The notes under the pieces: generated by a model
Seen by the model: only the letters and a program-made list of their open reading frames with translations
Databases searched by the model: none
Told to the model about the DNA's origin: nothing
Made by a program: the position numbers and the translations under genes
Shown here: one piece after another, positions 33,752-41,004 of the stretch
Position numbering within the stretch: the stretch's first letter is position 1
How the letters are laid out: every line of letters starts with the position of its first letter
Source of the DNA: Aureimonas mangrovi
Lineage (GTDB): Bacteria > Pseudomonadota > Alphaproteobacteria > Rhizobiales > Rhizobiaceae
Length of the DNA stretch: 64,000 bases
Direction of reading: 5' to 3'
Assembly: GCF_014058705.1 (NCBI RefSeq)
Contig: NZ_CP059692.1
Coordinates: 2,485,001 to 2,549,000 of the forward strand

Positions 33752-33767
33752 TTAACAGCTCGCTAAC
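33752..33767. promoter_or_regulatory. CtrA-like box upstream of the DUF2336 gene
   Basis: TTAA, 7 bases, CTAAC: one mismatch from the CtrA consensus TTAA-N7-TTAAC. A further TTAAC lies 27 bases upstream. In alphaproteobacteria CtrA controls cell-cycle, motility and GTA genes. The call is only as strong as a short motif can be. Confidence 0.35.
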
Positions 33768-33828
33768 GATTTCGCTCTAATTTGGACGCGATGTCCTTTC
33801 GCCACGCGCGTGCCTGAAGTCGGAGCCC

Positions 33829-34836
33829 ATGAAGGAAGCCGCACCGCGGATCTTTCGATCCCTCGAGACCCCGCAGGGCCAGGCCGGCTTCGACACGATC
33901 GTCGCCGCCGCCGTTTCGGCCTACGGGTCGCTTCGCTCGCCCACCGAGAGCCAGGCGCGCGATTTCGGCCGCCTCGTCGCGCCGCTCTGGCCTCGAATCT
34001 CGCCGGCCGCGCAGCGCTCGCTCTGCGCCTCCCTCTCCCACAGCCCCCATGTCCCGCGCGATCTCCTCGACCAGATCGTCGAGGCCGCCGTCGAGGTGAC
34101 GGCGCCCTTCCTCGTTTCCAGCCCCGCGCTCGCGGCCCACGACGTCGCGCGCCTGGCCGCCCGCAAGGACGAGCGCATCGAGCGCATCCTCGCGCGCCGC
34201 CGCGAGCGCGCCGATCCGAGCGATGCGGACTGGGCCTCCTCCCTGCCCTTCGTGGATGCCCCCCCGCTCGCCCCCGACCTCTCTTCGCCCGAGCCCACGA
34301 GCCCGGCCGTCGAGGGCGAAGCGGCCGAACTCGTGCGCGCCACTCTGCGCCGCCTTGCCCGTGTCGGCACGCCGGTTCCCCGCCAGAGCGCGCCGCGCGA
34401 CCCGGCCGATCTCGTGCGCGTCGCGCGCGAGGGTAACCTTGCTGCCTTCTACGATGCCCTGGGGGCCTGCCTCGGGCTTCTGCCTGAACGGATCGCGCCC
34501 ATCGAAGTCGAGGACGACGGCCGGGCGCTCGCCCGCGCGCTGAAGGCTCTGCGCCTTCCGACGTCCGACGCGCTCGCGATCCTGATGCTGGTGAAGCCGT
34601 CCGTCGGCCTCGACGTGCCGGCCTTCGAGGCGATGACCGTCTATTACCGCTCGCTCGACGCGCAGCGCGCCTTGACGGAGATTGCGCATTCAGGGCCCGG
34701 TCCCGCGCCGGTCGCCTATCCGCGCCGCTCGCCGGAAGCTCCCGCCGATCAGTCGGATGGCGCCTCGCGCGAGACGTTCGGCCGTCGCTCCGGCGAAACT
34801 GGCCAGCCCGGCCGGCTGCGCGGGCCCTCGGCCTGA
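33829..34836 (+). CDS. DUF2336 domain protein
   Basis: Cytoplasmic protein of 335 residues, Ala/Arg/Leu-rich and helical, with heat-repeat-like stretches (LCASLSHSPHVPRDLLDQIVEAAVEVTAPFLV; HDVARLAARKDERIERILARR), which is the DUF2336 pattern of alphaproteobacteria. Function is unknown; some members occur near polarity and chemotaxis genes. The C-terminus is disordered and Arg/Pro-rich. ATG at 33829 follows GGAG. It converges with the DUF1491 gene, 2 bases apart. Confidence 0.75.
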   Translation: MKEAAPRIFRSLETPQGQAGFDTIVAAAVSAYGSLRSPTESQARDFGRLVAPLWPRISPAAQRSLCASLSHSPHVPRDLLDQIVEAAVEVTAPFLVSSPALAAHDVARLAARKDERIERILARRRERADPSDADWASSLPFVDAPPLAPDLSSPEPTSPAVEGEAAELVRATLRRLARVGTPVPRQSAPRDPADLVRVAREGNLAAFYDALGACLGLLPERIAPIEVEDDGRALARALKALRLPTSDALAILMLVKPSVGLDVPAFEAMTVYYRSLDAQRALTEIAHSGPGPAPVAYPRRSPEAPADQSDGASRETFGRRSGETGQPGRLRGPSA

Positions 34837-34838
34837 TC

Positions 34839-35171
34839 TCAGTCCTCTTCGGCGAGGTCGAGATAGGCGGCGGGGTCCTCGACCTCCAGTTCCACCACCC
34901 AGAAGTCCGGGTCGAAGCGCGCCTCGCGCTCGAAGCGTGTGCGCATCGCCTCCTCGTCGCTCGCCGCCTCGAGCATGAAGCGGCGGCCGTCCTCGCCGGC
35001 CAGCGTCTGCACGGCCGGGCCGTAGAGGCGCAGCGAGCCGTCGCGCCCGCGCTGGACGACGAAGATCGCGCCCGCCGCCTCCGCGCCGCGCCGTTCCACG
35101 GCCGCAAAGCCGCCCTCGGCGAAGACGCGGCGCACGAGGCTCGAGACGAAGAACTCGCTGGTGACGCGCAC
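34839..35171 (-). CDS. DUF1491 family protein
   Basis: Protein of 110 residues, beginning (V)RVTSEFFVSSLVRRVFAEGGFA and containing GAIFVVQRGRDGSLRLYGPA and DPDFWVVELE, the complete DUF1491 pattern. The start is GTG at 35171, 8 bases after the stop of the peptidoglycan-binding protein, so the two are likely co-transcribed. Function is unknown. Confidence 0.86.
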   Translation of the reverse strand: MRVTSEFFVSSLVRRVFAEGGFAAVERRGAEAAGAIFVVQRGRDGSLRLYGPAVQTLAGEDGRRFMLEAASDEEAMRTRFEREARFDPDFWVVELEVEDPAAYLDLAEED

Positions 35172-35179
35172 CGCCGGGC

Positions 35180-35989
35180 CTACGGACGTTCGGTGATTTC
35201 GTTGAGGCGGCTGAGGAGCTGGGGCGTCGGCTCGCCGTTCACCTCCATGCCCTCCAGCTCCTGAAAGGTGCGGATCGCGGCGCGGGTGCGCTCGCCGAGG
35301 ATGCCGTCCGCCTGGAGAGAGGCGACGGAAGCGGCCGAAAGCCCCGCCTGGATGCGCCGCACCAGCTCGCGCTCGGCGCCGCCGTCCGAGACCGAGCCGG
35401 TCGGCAGATCGTTCATCAGCTCGTCGAGGCTGGCATATTGCGTGCCTTCGGCCGGTGCCTCCTGCGCAGCGATCGCCGCGCGGATCTGCGTCAGGAGCAG
35501 CGTCGTCGCCATCCCGTCGACGGCCACGCCCCGCTCGGCCTGGAACGTGCGGATCGCGCGGTCCGTCGCCTGCCCCGGCCGCCCGTCGATCTCCGCCTGG
35601 TAGTGCCCGGTCTGGGCGAGAAGCGTCTGCACGTCGCGAACCAGCGGCACGGTCATGATGCGCGGATCGTTCGTCGGCTGCCAGGGCTGTGCCTGCGGTG
35701 TCGGGACGGGAGCCTGCACCACCCGCGCGGCCGCCCGGTCGATCGCACGCGTCGCGAGCATCGGCTGCGGGTGCCCGCCGGTCTGCGCGAACAAGGCGTT
35801 GCCGCCGACCGTCCCGCACAGCGCAAGGAACGCGGCCGAGCCGGCGAAGAAGAGCGGGCGCGCGGCGACCACCCGGCCGAGCGCGGCCAGCCCTGCACCC
35901 GCTCCGCGGGCGATCGCAGCCGGCACCGGGCTACGCCGAGCGGCGGCCGGTTTGGGCTTGCGGGAGGGGGACGGTTTTCTTGCGGGCAT
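35180..35989 (-). CDS. Membrane-anchored protein with two peptidoglycan-binding domains
   Basis: Protein of 269 residues. A basic Pro/Lys-rich cytoplasmic tail (1-40) and one membrane helix (about 45-68) lead to two PG_binding_1 repeats, at about 110-165 (VQTLLAQTGHYQAEIDGRPG) and 205-265 (IQAGLSAASVASLQADGILGERTRAAIRTFQ). There is no catalytic domain, so it probably tethers something to the wall. It overlaps the 3' end of the kinase gene by 59 bases in another frame. Confidence 0.83.
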   Translation of the reverse strand: MPARKPSPSRKPKPAAARRSPVPAAIARGAGAGLAALGRVVAARPLFFAGSAAFLALCGTVGGNALFAQTGGHPQPMLATRAIDRAAARVVQAPVPTPQAQPWQPTNDPRIMTVPLVRDVQTLLAQTGHYQAEIDGRPGQATDRAIRTFQAERGVAVDGMATTLLLTQIRAAIAAQEAPAEGTQYASLDELMNDLPTGSVSDGGAERELVRRIQAGLSAASVASLQADGILGERTRAAIRTFQELEGMEVNGEPTPQLLSRLNEITERP

Positions 35990-37580
35990 CTGTCAGACTT
36001 ACGATCTTTTCCTTGAGATTGTGTTCGCCGATCGCGGCGTCGCAGTCGAGCGGAATGGTGACGCCCACGGTGGTGCCGACACCTGGCCGGCTCTCCACCC
36101 GCAGCGCGCCGCGATGAAGCTCGCAAAGCCCCTTCACCAGCGAGAGACCGAGGCCGGTGCCTGGCCGCTGGCTGGGCGCCACGCGCACGAAGGGTTGCGC
36201 GATGCGCGTCACGTCAGCGGCCGCGATGCCGATCCCGGTGTCCTCGATCTCGACGATCTGCGCGCCGCCCTCGCAGCGCGCCGAAAGCCGCACCGTTCCT
36301 TCGTCGGTGAACTTCACCGCATTGGACAGGAGGTTCAGGAGGATCTGGTGGAACGCGCGCCGGTCGGCGTGGAACTCGGCGTCCGTGCCGGGCTCCTGCA
36401 CGATGAGGACGAGGCCCTTTCGCTCGGCTTCGGGGCGGACCATCGCGGCCGCCGCCTCCATCGCCTCGTGCAGCGCGAATCGCTCGGGCGTGATCTCGTA
36501 GCGGCCCGCCTCGATCTTGGAGATGTCGAGGAGGCCGTTGACGACGTCGAGGAGGTGCTGGCCCGAGCGCCCGATCAGCCCGACATATTCCTTCTGGCGC
36601 GCGCTCTCGAAGCCGCCGAAATATTCGTGTTCCAGAATGTCGGTGAAGCCGATGATGGCGTTCAGCGGCGTGCGCAGCTCGTGGCTGATCGACGCCAGGA
36701 AGCGGCTCTTGGCCTGCGAGGCCTCCTCGGCGCGCGTCAGCGTCACGGCAAGGCGCCGTGCCTGCGCGCGCTCCTCGCTGACGTCGCGCGCCACGCCGTA
36801 GACGCAGACCGGCTCGCCGTTCGCGTCGTGCGTGGCGGCAAGGCGCAGGAGAACCTGGCGTTCGCCGCCCTCTTCCTCGCCCTTCATCAGCCGGATCTCG
36901 GCTTCGGCGCTCGCCGCGCCACGCCGCAGGTCCGCGAAGGCGCCGAGATAGGCGACGCGGTCGAGAAGGTGGATGCGCTCGACGAGCGCCTTGTCCTGGA
37001 CGGCGCCGAACAGCGGCGCGGCCTCGGCCGGCACCTCCGCCAGACGTCCGTCGAGATCGAATCGCAGGAGGGGGCCGTCGAGGAGCCGCGCGAGCGAGGC
37101 GCCAAGGCCCGCATCGCCGACCGACGCCGGCGCGGAGGGGCGCCGCCCCTTCAGTGCGCGCAGCGCGAGCGCGCCCGCCCCCAGAGCCGCCGCACCCAGC
37201 GCGCCGGCGCCGAGCCAGGCTGCCTGCCCGCCCTCCATCATCCCGAAGCCGCCCGCTGCGCCGAGCGCTGCGAGCGCGACGGAACTCACGAGCCGCAGCC
37301 GGCCCGTGGCGCAGACCGCGACCGCCGCCGCAAGGCTCAGCGCTGCCGCGGCCGAGGGAACGAGAACGGTGGAGATGTGCGCGCCGGAAACGCCCATCAC
37401 GGCGGATGCCGCCATGAAGGAGAGGCCCGCGCCCGTCAGCGCCAGGATGGCGCGCGCGTGGCGCCGGCGCTCGTCCGGCCGGTCGATGTCGAGCGAGACG
37501 AAGCCTTCGAACAGGCCCACCAGCGGTTCGAGGCCGCCGATGGCTTCGCCTTTCCCGCTTCGTGTGCCTGATTCATGCAT
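35931..37580 (-). CDS. PAS-type membrane sensor histidine kinase, DivJ/PleC-like
   Basis: Sensor kinase of 549 residues. About four to six hydrophobic helices lie between residues 45 and 160 with no large periplasmic domain; a PAS region follows (about 190-300), then the H box FLASISHELRTPLNAIIGFTDIL with LLDVVNGLLDISKIEAGRYE, and the ATPase domain with NLLSNAVKFT, DTGIGI and GTGLGLSL. The H-box surroundings resemble the DivJ/PleC/PdhS cell-cycle kinases that act on DivK and, through it, CtrA; DivJ is the best match but is not proven. ATG at 37580 is chosen over GTG at 37607. Confidence 0.82.
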   Translation of the reverse strand: MHESGTRSGKGEAIGGLEPLVGLFEGFVSLDIDRPDERRRHARAILALTGAGLSFMAASAVMGVSGAHISTVLVPSAAAALSLAAAVAVCATGRLRLVSSVALAALGAAGGFGMMEGGQAAWLGAGALGAAALGAGALALRALKGRRPSAPASVGDAGLGASLARLLDGPLLRFDLDGRLAEVPAEAAPLFGAVQDKALVERIHLLDRVAYLGAFADLRRGAASAEAEIRLMKGEEEGGERQVLLRLAATHDANGEPVCVYGVARDVSEERAQARRLAVTLTRAEEASQAKSRFLASISHELRTPLNAIIGFTDILEHEYFGGFESARQKEYVGLIGRSGQHLLDVVNGLLDISKIEAGRYEITPERFALHEAMEAAAAMVRPEAERKGLVLIVQEPGTDAEFHADRRAFHQILLNLLSNAVKFTDEGTVRLSARCEGGAQIVEIEDTGIGIAAADVTRIAQPFVRVAPSQRPGTGLGLSLVKGLCELHRGALRVESRPGVGTTVGVTIPLDCDAAIGEHNLKEKIVSLTDARKKTVPLPQAQTGRRSA

Positions 37581-37984
37581 TCGAGAACGTCCGTCAGCCT
37601 GTCGCACGGCGCGGGATTCATTCCCTCGCCCGCCTTGTCCCGGATCGTGCCCTTAACCTTTTAAGGAAGGCATAAGTGGCCGTTAACCAGGGGATAAGGC
37701 CCGTGGCCCGGGTGTGGCGTCGCCCCGGTTTCCGGCGCTTTTGCTCAGGCCGGCATCGCGGCGTCCGGCGGCAATCGAATCTATGTTTAATGAAATCGTT
37801 CGCGTCTAGCCGACCCCTGCGCCACGGGCCATCCGCGCATCCTTCGTGCTCCGACGGCCGCCGATCGGCGCAATTTGAATCAATCTCGCGGGCTGCGCGA
37901 TACGTCTTTTTTCGAGCCGTGCGCCAGATTGATTGTCAGCAACGAACATCCGTGCGGGCCGAACCCCGCCGCGAGAGGCCCGCA
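37581..37984. other. Divergent promoter region between the DivJ-like kinase and the DUF5330 gene
   Basis: About 400 bases without a recognisable gene and more AT-rich than average. It holds several TTAA half-sites (37653 TTAACC, 37661 TTAAGG, 37683 TTAACC) in non-canonical spacing, which might be CtrA-related, but no full consensus box. Both flanking genes must have promoters here. Confidence 0.5.
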
Positions 37985-38476
37985 ATGCGCTTCCTCATCA
38001 AGACCGCCTTCTGGCTGGCGCTGATCGCCTTCTTTCTTCCCTCCCCGCAATCGGGCGAGGGAGAGGCCGCGAGCGTCAATTATTTCGGCGCCTTCCTCGG
38101 CGCGCAGGAAGCGATCTCCGACATGACCGGCTTCTGCGAACGCTCGCCGGCCGCCTGCGCCGCCGGCCGGGACGTCGGCGCCTATGTCGCCTCGCGCGTC
38201 GGCGACGGCCTCGTCTATGCCTACTCGCTGGCTCGCGCCTCGGGTGTCGAGGTGGCGGAACCGGGGACGACCGAGGCTCCCGCGCTCGCGGTCCCGGCGC
38301 GCGATCCGATGGAGACCGCAGCCGTCGCCGCCGAGCGCGTGCGACAGGCCACCACCGGCCTCACCGTCGGCCAGACGATGCCCGCCCTGCCGCAGACGCC
38401 GGCCCCGGCGGCCGCCGGGACGGCCGCGACCGTCCCGTCCGTCACCATTGTGCCGACGCCCGCGCCGCGGGCCTGA
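37985..38476 (+). CDS. DUF5330 family exported/membrane protein
   Basis: Protein of 163 residues. An N-terminal hydrophobic segment (FLIKTAFWLALIAFFLPS) anchors or exports it; the core EAISDMTGFCERSPAACAAGRDVG with two Cys is typical of the rhizobial DUF5330 family; the C-terminus is a Pro/Ala/Thr-rich tail. Function is unknown. The location directly before sufE is common in rhizobia. Confidence 0.8.
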   Translation: MRFLIKTAFWLALIAFFLPSPQSGEGEAASVNYFGAFLGAQEAISDMTGFCERSPAACAAGRDVGAYVASRVGDGLVYAYSLARASGVEVAEPGTTEAPALAVPARDPMETAAVAAERVRQATTGLTVGQTMPALPQTPAPAAAGTAATVPSVTIVPTPAPRA

Positions 38477-38604
38477 CGGGCCTCCCGCTCCGTCGCCCGC
38501 CGAGGGATTCGCGGTGCATGCCCGGTACTCAGAGGGTCTGACAGGCGCGGCGAAAGTCTCTATCTAGAGGGCGACGCCCGAACGAGACACCGAGCCGCAC
38601 CCAC

Positions 38605-39027
38605 ATGCCGAACTTCCAGGACATAGCCGACAATTTCGAATTCCTTCCCGAGGAAAACGACAAGCTCGAATACATCATCGAACTCGGCAAGCTGCACGCT
38701 GCCCTCCCCGAGGAGCAGCGCACCGAGGCGAACGAGGTCCACGGTTGCCAGAGCCGGGTCTGGATCGCGAGCCGTCCCGATCCTTCGGACCCGAGCCGGC
38801 TCCTGTTCAGCGGCACGTCCGACTCCTTCATCGTGAGGGGTCTCGTCGCCCTTGCCATCCTGCTGTTCTCGGAGCGCACGGCGTCCGAAATCAAAGCTCT
38901 CGACGCCGAGACGATCTTCACCGACCTCGGTCTGCAAGCCTACCTGACCTCCAAGCGGTCGAACGGTCTGCGTTCGGTCATCGCGCGCATGAAGGGCGAC
39001 GCCGAACAGGTCCTAGCCGCCGGATAG
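38605..39027 (+). CDS. sufE: Cysteine desulfuration protein SufE
   Basis: Protein of 140 residues that accepts sulfur from SufS for iron-sulfur cluster assembly. The family pattern is complete: LEYIIELGKLHAALPEEQRTEANEV, the active Cys48 in HGCQSRVWI, and LTSKRSNGLRSVIARM at the C-terminus. It is a stand-alone gene; no sufBCDS genes are near. Confidence 0.94.
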   Translation: MPNFQDIADNFEFLPEENDKLEYIIELGKLHAALPEEQRTEANEVHGCQSRVWIASRPDPSDPSRLLFSGTSDSFIVRGLVALAILLFSERTASEIKALDAETIFTDLGLQAYLTSKRSNGLRSVIARMKGDAEQVLAAG

Positions 39028-39039
39028 GCTCGGCGCGCA

Positions 39040-39537
39040 TCAGCCGCCGACCTTCGGCTTGTAGTCCGGGGCGCCCCAGCGCCGGATGCGTCCGGCGGCC
39101 AACGAGCCGGCCTCGCGATCGAAGCCGTAGTGCCGCGCGAGCCCGGCGAGCCCCACCTTCAGGAGCAGCTTGGCCGAGCGCGCCGGCCAGCGTCGCTCCC
39201 TCTCCACCGCCTCCAATCCCTTCAGAAAGCAGCAGACGTCGAGGAGGAGGCCCGAAAGCTCCGGCCCCGCCGCCGTCATGGCTGCGTCCAGTCGCTTTCG
39301 CGCGTCGGCGGCCATGTCGGACATGTCGCCCGCCCCGCCGCCCCTGCCGCCGGCGCGCGGCGAAAGATCCCAGCTCTGCGTGATGCGCGGGGTCAGCCCC
39401 GCACGGGTGAAGTCCCCCCGCAGGCGCTCGCCCGCCCTCGCCTCGGACGGCGACAGGAACGGCTCGCCGCCACGCGCAGGGCGCGTCGCAAGCCGGTGGA
39501 GCGGGGATTCGGCATCGTCGAACTCGGGGCCGCTCAT
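39040..39537 (-). CDS. gafZ: DUF6456 protein, GafZ-like GTA activator/anti-terminator
   Basis: Protein of 165 residues. The N-terminal half is Arg/Gly-rich; the C-terminal half is DUF6456, with GPELSGLLLDVCCFLKGLEAVERERRWPARSAKLLLKVGLAGLARHYG. In Rhodobacter capsulatus GafA a DnaA-like HTH and a DUF6456 domain are fused, while in Caulobacter crescentus they are the separate proteins GafY and GafZ, with GafZ reported as a transcription anti-terminator of the GTA cluster. Here the ATG at 39537 overlaps the stop of the HTH gene (ATGA). The symbol rests on domain pairing and synteny; a DUF6456 paralogue with another role is possible. Confidence 0.68.
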   Translation of the reverse strand: MSGPEFDDAESPLHRLATRPARGGEPFLSPSEARAGERLRGDFTRAGLTPRITQSWDLSPRAGGRGGGAGDMSDMAADARKRLDAAMTAAGPELSGLLLDVCCFLKGLEAVERERRWPARSAKLLLKVGLAGLARHYGFDREAGSLAAGRIRRWGAPDYKPKVGG

Positions 39538-39929
39538 CGCTCGCATCCCGCGCGATAGACCGAAGCGATCCTCTCCAGCTTCTCCACGCGCGCATCGAAG
39601 TCCGGCTCGTCGCGCCGGTCCTCCACGCGCCGCACCGCATGGCCGATGCTCGTGCGGTCGCGCCCGAAGACATCGGCGACCTTCTGCAACGACACCTGAA
39701 AGACCACGTTGGCGAGGTAGATCGCGACATGCCGGGCGGCCACAACATCGGCGGTACGGCGCGTTCTAGCGCTCATCTCCTCGGGCGGCACGTCGAAGGC
39801 GGCCGCCGCAATGGCGCTTGCCACCCGGCACAATCTTGCGGCCTCGACCCCTCGAAGGTCGGGCCGCACGGCCTGCGGCGGGCGGAATGCCGGCATGGCC
39901 GGAAAGAGGGGGACGACATTCGGGGTCAC
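39534..39929 (-). CDS. gafY: DnaA-C-like helix-turn-helix protein, GafY-like GTA activator
   Basis: Protein of 131 residues. Residues 65-115 match the DNA-binding domain of DnaA: AARHVAIYLANVVFQVSLQKVADVFGRDRTSIGHAVRRVEDRR, but the AAA+ domain is absent. Combined with a downstream DUF6456 gene this is the composition of GafYZ, activators of GTA genes. Start is GTG at 39929 behind a GGAGG site. The 200 bases upstream are AT-rich and probably carry its promoter. The domain also occurs in unrelated regulators, so the assignment is likely, not certain. Confidence 0.68.
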   Translation of the reverse strand: MTPNVVPLFPAMPAFRPPQAVRPDLRGVEAARLCRVASAIAAAAFDVPPEEMSARTRRTADVVAARHVAIYLANVVFQVSLQKVADVFGRDRTSIGHAVRRVEDRRDEPDFDARVEKLERIASVYRAGCER

Positions 39930-40137
39930 GATGATCCTCCATCGGGTGAACCACCCCTGCCTAGCACGCCCCTTACGGATATAGGATTATTTTCTTATCT
40001 TACTGCTCTCACGAGAACGGCATTGGCTGCGATAGACGACGAGTGTCAGCCATTCGACTCACTCGATCAAGGATTTTAATCCCCGCCCCTTTTCCCCCGA
40101 GGCAAGCTCGGCGATCCCCTGCAGGAGCCGCCGTCCC

Positions 40138-40533
40138 ATGTCCGAACTGTCTCTCGAGCGCCTCGAGGCGCGCCTTGCCCGCGCAGCAGCGTCCTATCTG
40201 AAGGATCTGCGCGCCGCGCAGGAGAACGGAGATCGCACGCGTGAGCTTCGCGCGACGCTCTCGCGCCTCGGCTTCCGCATGGCGGACATCGAAACGCTGG
40301 TCTCGCCGGGCGGCTGCCTGCCTTCGGCCCTTCGCGCCGAAATGGGCGAGGCACTGCGGCGCGAAAGCGCCTATCAGCTTCGCTGCGCACGCGGCCACCG
40401 AACGGGCTACGACCTCAACCGCCACATGGTCGTCGCCCGCGCCCTGCGCGAGTTCGACCGGCACGCGGCTACTCCTTCTGCGCCAGCCGCCCCACGAGAG
40501 CGCCGAGGTCGTCGTCGATCGCCGCGTCGCTGA
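40138..40533 (+). CDS. Hypothetical protein
   Basis: Predicted protein of 131 residues, rich in Arg, Leu and Ala, helical (LERLEARLARAAASYLKDLRAAQENGD) with an Arg-rich disordered C-terminus. The ATG follows GCAGGAG. The last 65 bases overlap the 3' end of the convergent ModE-type gene. I do not recognise the family; the reading frame and ribosome site are the main support. Confidence 0.55.
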   Translation: MSELSLERLEARLARAAASYLKDLRAAQENGDRTRELRATLSRLGFRMADIETLVSPGGCLPSALRAEMGEALRRESAYQLRCARGHRTGYDLNRHMVVARALREFDRHAATPSAPAAPRERRGRRRSPRR

Positions 40534-40870
40534 GGCTCTGCATCCGCCGGTATCGCTCCACCACCTCTGCGCCGAGCGGCGTCAGCGTCGCGCCGCCGTG
40601 GGCGCTGCCGCCCCGCGTCAGGGCGACGAGCGGCGCGTCGAAGGTGCGGTTGAGTTCGTCCACCAGGCCCCAGGCGCGCTTGTAGCTCATCTTCATCGCC
40701 CGGCCCGCCGCCGCGAGCGAGCCGTGCTCTGCCACGAGTTCCAGGAGTTCCACCCGTCCGGGACCGACGATCGCGGCGGGGCCGAAGACGAGCCGAAGCC
40801 GCGCAATGGGCTTGGCCTCGGGTGCCTTCCGGGGAGCGCGATTCGCGGTTGGATCGGAGGTCTTCGTCAT
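40469..40870 (-). CDS. ModE-type winged-helix transcription regulator (DNA-binding domain only)
   Basis: Protein of 133 residues with the N-terminal ModE/LysR winged helix: ELLELVAEHGSLAAAGRAMKMSYKRAWGLVDELN. The molybdate-binding (MopB/TOBE) domains of full ModE are missing, so it cannot sense molybdate in the usual way. It lies beside the molybdenum hydroxylase genes, which suggests regulation of that operon or of molybdenum supply. Confidence 0.82.
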   Translation of the reverse strand: MTKTSDPTANRAPRKAPEAKPIARLRLVFGPAAIVGPGRVELLELVAEHGSLAAAGRAMKMSYKRAWGLVDELNRTFDAPLVALTRGGSAHGGATLTPLGAEVVERYRRMQSLSDAAIDDDLGALVGRLAQKE

Positions 40871-40929
40871 CGCCGATGACGATAGGCGCTCGGCCTCGCG
40901 CGCACCACTGCCGCAGGGCCCCCGCCATG

Positions 40930-40966
40930 AAAAAGCCGGGCGGCGGAATCACTTCCGCCGCCCGGC
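40930..40966 (-). terminator. Strong terminator after the molybdenum hydroxylase operon
   Basis: A perfect 14-bp stem (GCCGGGCGGCGGAA with TTCCGCCGCCCGGC, loop of 4) is followed on the minus strand by TTTTT, 39 bases after the large-subunit stop. Confidence 0.9.
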
Positions 40967-41004
40967 TCCCGATCTGATTCCGCGCCTTCGCGCGATGATT
41001 CAGC

